Source: Erysipelotrichaceae bacterium (GTDB lineage: Bacteria > Bacillota_I > Bacilli_A > Erysipelotrichales > Erysipelotrichaceae). From it: DNA of 13,194 nucleotides. Both the position numbers and the translations under genes were made by a program. The notes under the pieces were generated by a model that saw only the letters and a program-made list of their open reading frames with translations, made no database searches and was not told the DNA's origin. The stretch covers positions 1-13,194 of the forward strand of contig JAUNJW010000023.1 of assembly GCA_030533035.1 (NCBI GenBank), read 5' to 3'. Below are positions 12,798 through 13,194 of the stretch, piece after piece (position 1 is the first letter of the stretch; each line of letters begins with the position of its first letter).

Positions 12798-13194
12798 ATG
12801 AAACAGTATATTGTCGACGCGTTTGCCGACCGTGTCTTTGCCGGCAATCAGGCCGCTGTCTGTGTGATGGATGAATGGCCCGAAGTTGATCTGATGAAGC
12901 AGATCGCAAAAGAAAACAACTTTTCGGAAACAGCCTTCGCTGTCAAAGAAGGAAATGTATATCATCTGCGCTGGTTCACACCCGGCGATGAGGTGGATTT
13001 CTGCGGACACGCCACATTGGGAACCTCCTTTGTCCTGTTTTCCTTCTATGAGAAAGAGGCGGAAGAGATTGTCTTTAAGACCCAGGTCGGCACTCTCAGT
13101 GTCAGGCGCAATGGGGATCTGTTTGAAATGAACTTCCCGGCTTACAGAACAGAAAAGATTGAAGTCACGGATGAGAAGGCTGAGGCCATCGGCA
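12798..13194 (+). CDS. PhzF family isomerase/epimerase, 3' end outside the window
   Basis: The first 132 codons of a PhzF-like protein (usually 260-300 residues), cut by the window end. The start, YIVDAFADRVFAGNQAAVC, is typical, with GNQAA/GN-AV as the family signature. NNFSETAFA contains the conserved catalytic glutamate (E44, equivalent to E45 of PhzF), and VDFCGHATLG (67-75) is the second conserved motif. PhzF itself isomerises trans-2,3-dihydro-3-hydroxyanthranilate in phenazine synthesis. Most relatives are diaminopimelate-epimerase-fold proteins of unknown substrate, and no other phenazine gene is present, so that pathway should not be assumed. GAGGA lies seven bases before the ATG. 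It probably shares a transcript with the CCG-motif gene 14 bases upstream. Confidence 0.92.
   Translation, partial: MKQYIVDAFADRVFAGNQAAVCVMDEWPEVDLMKQIAKENNFSETAFAVKEGNVYHLRWFTPGDEVDFCGHATLGTSFVLFSFYEKEAEEIVFKTQVGTLSVRRNGDLFEMNFPAYRTEKIEVTDEKAEAIG

Overview
The window looks like a chromosomal segment from an anaerobic or fermentative member of the Bacillota (Firmicutes). The evidence is strong Shine-Dalgarno sites, a G+C content near one half by eye, a PadR/DUF2812 gene pair, an oxygen-sensitive type of Fe-S flavoprotein, and a pyruvate kinase without the C-terminal PEP-utiliser domain. I cannot fix the family; Erysipelotrichia or Clostridia are both plausible. Eleven protein genes are supported, two of them cut by the window edges. 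I see no tRNA, rRNA, insertion sequence, phage gene or CRISPR array. No gene-free stretch exceeds 300 bases; the longest are 10227-10465 and 1069-1290, and both hold regulatory sequence.

Layout from left to right: (1) the 3'-truncated gene of a probable PD-(D/E)XK-nuclease-like protein on the minus strand, divergent from (2) pyruvate kinase on the plus strand. Pyruvate kinase ends in a strong hairpin terminator that faces a second terminator serving (3) a minus-strand operon. That operon encodes a VUT-family (queuosine-precursor-type) transporter, an amidase-signature hydrolase and an alpha/beta hydrolase. Its leader has the hallmarks of a preQ1-I riboswitch. (4) Next is a minus-strand two-gene operon encoding a close relative of the FAD-dependent polyunsaturated fatty acid (linoleate) isomerase of Cutibacterium acnes, followed 23 bases later by a 934-residue multi-cluster Fe-S/FAD/NAD(P) oxidoreductase. 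(5) Then comes a minus-strand padR-DUF2812 pair, with two near-identical 19-bp palindromes over the padR promoter. (6) Divergently on the plus strand are a small protein with two CCG-type cysteine-rich motifs (HdrB-like) and the start of a PhzF-family gene, cut by the window end.

The parts most worth following up are the isomerase/Fe-S flavoprotein pair, a candidate fatty-acid isomerisation or biohydrogenation module with its own palindromic leader element, and the riboswitch-led transporter-amidase-esterase operon, which could be a deazapurine salvage unit. Both functional readings are inferences from conserved residues and gene order.
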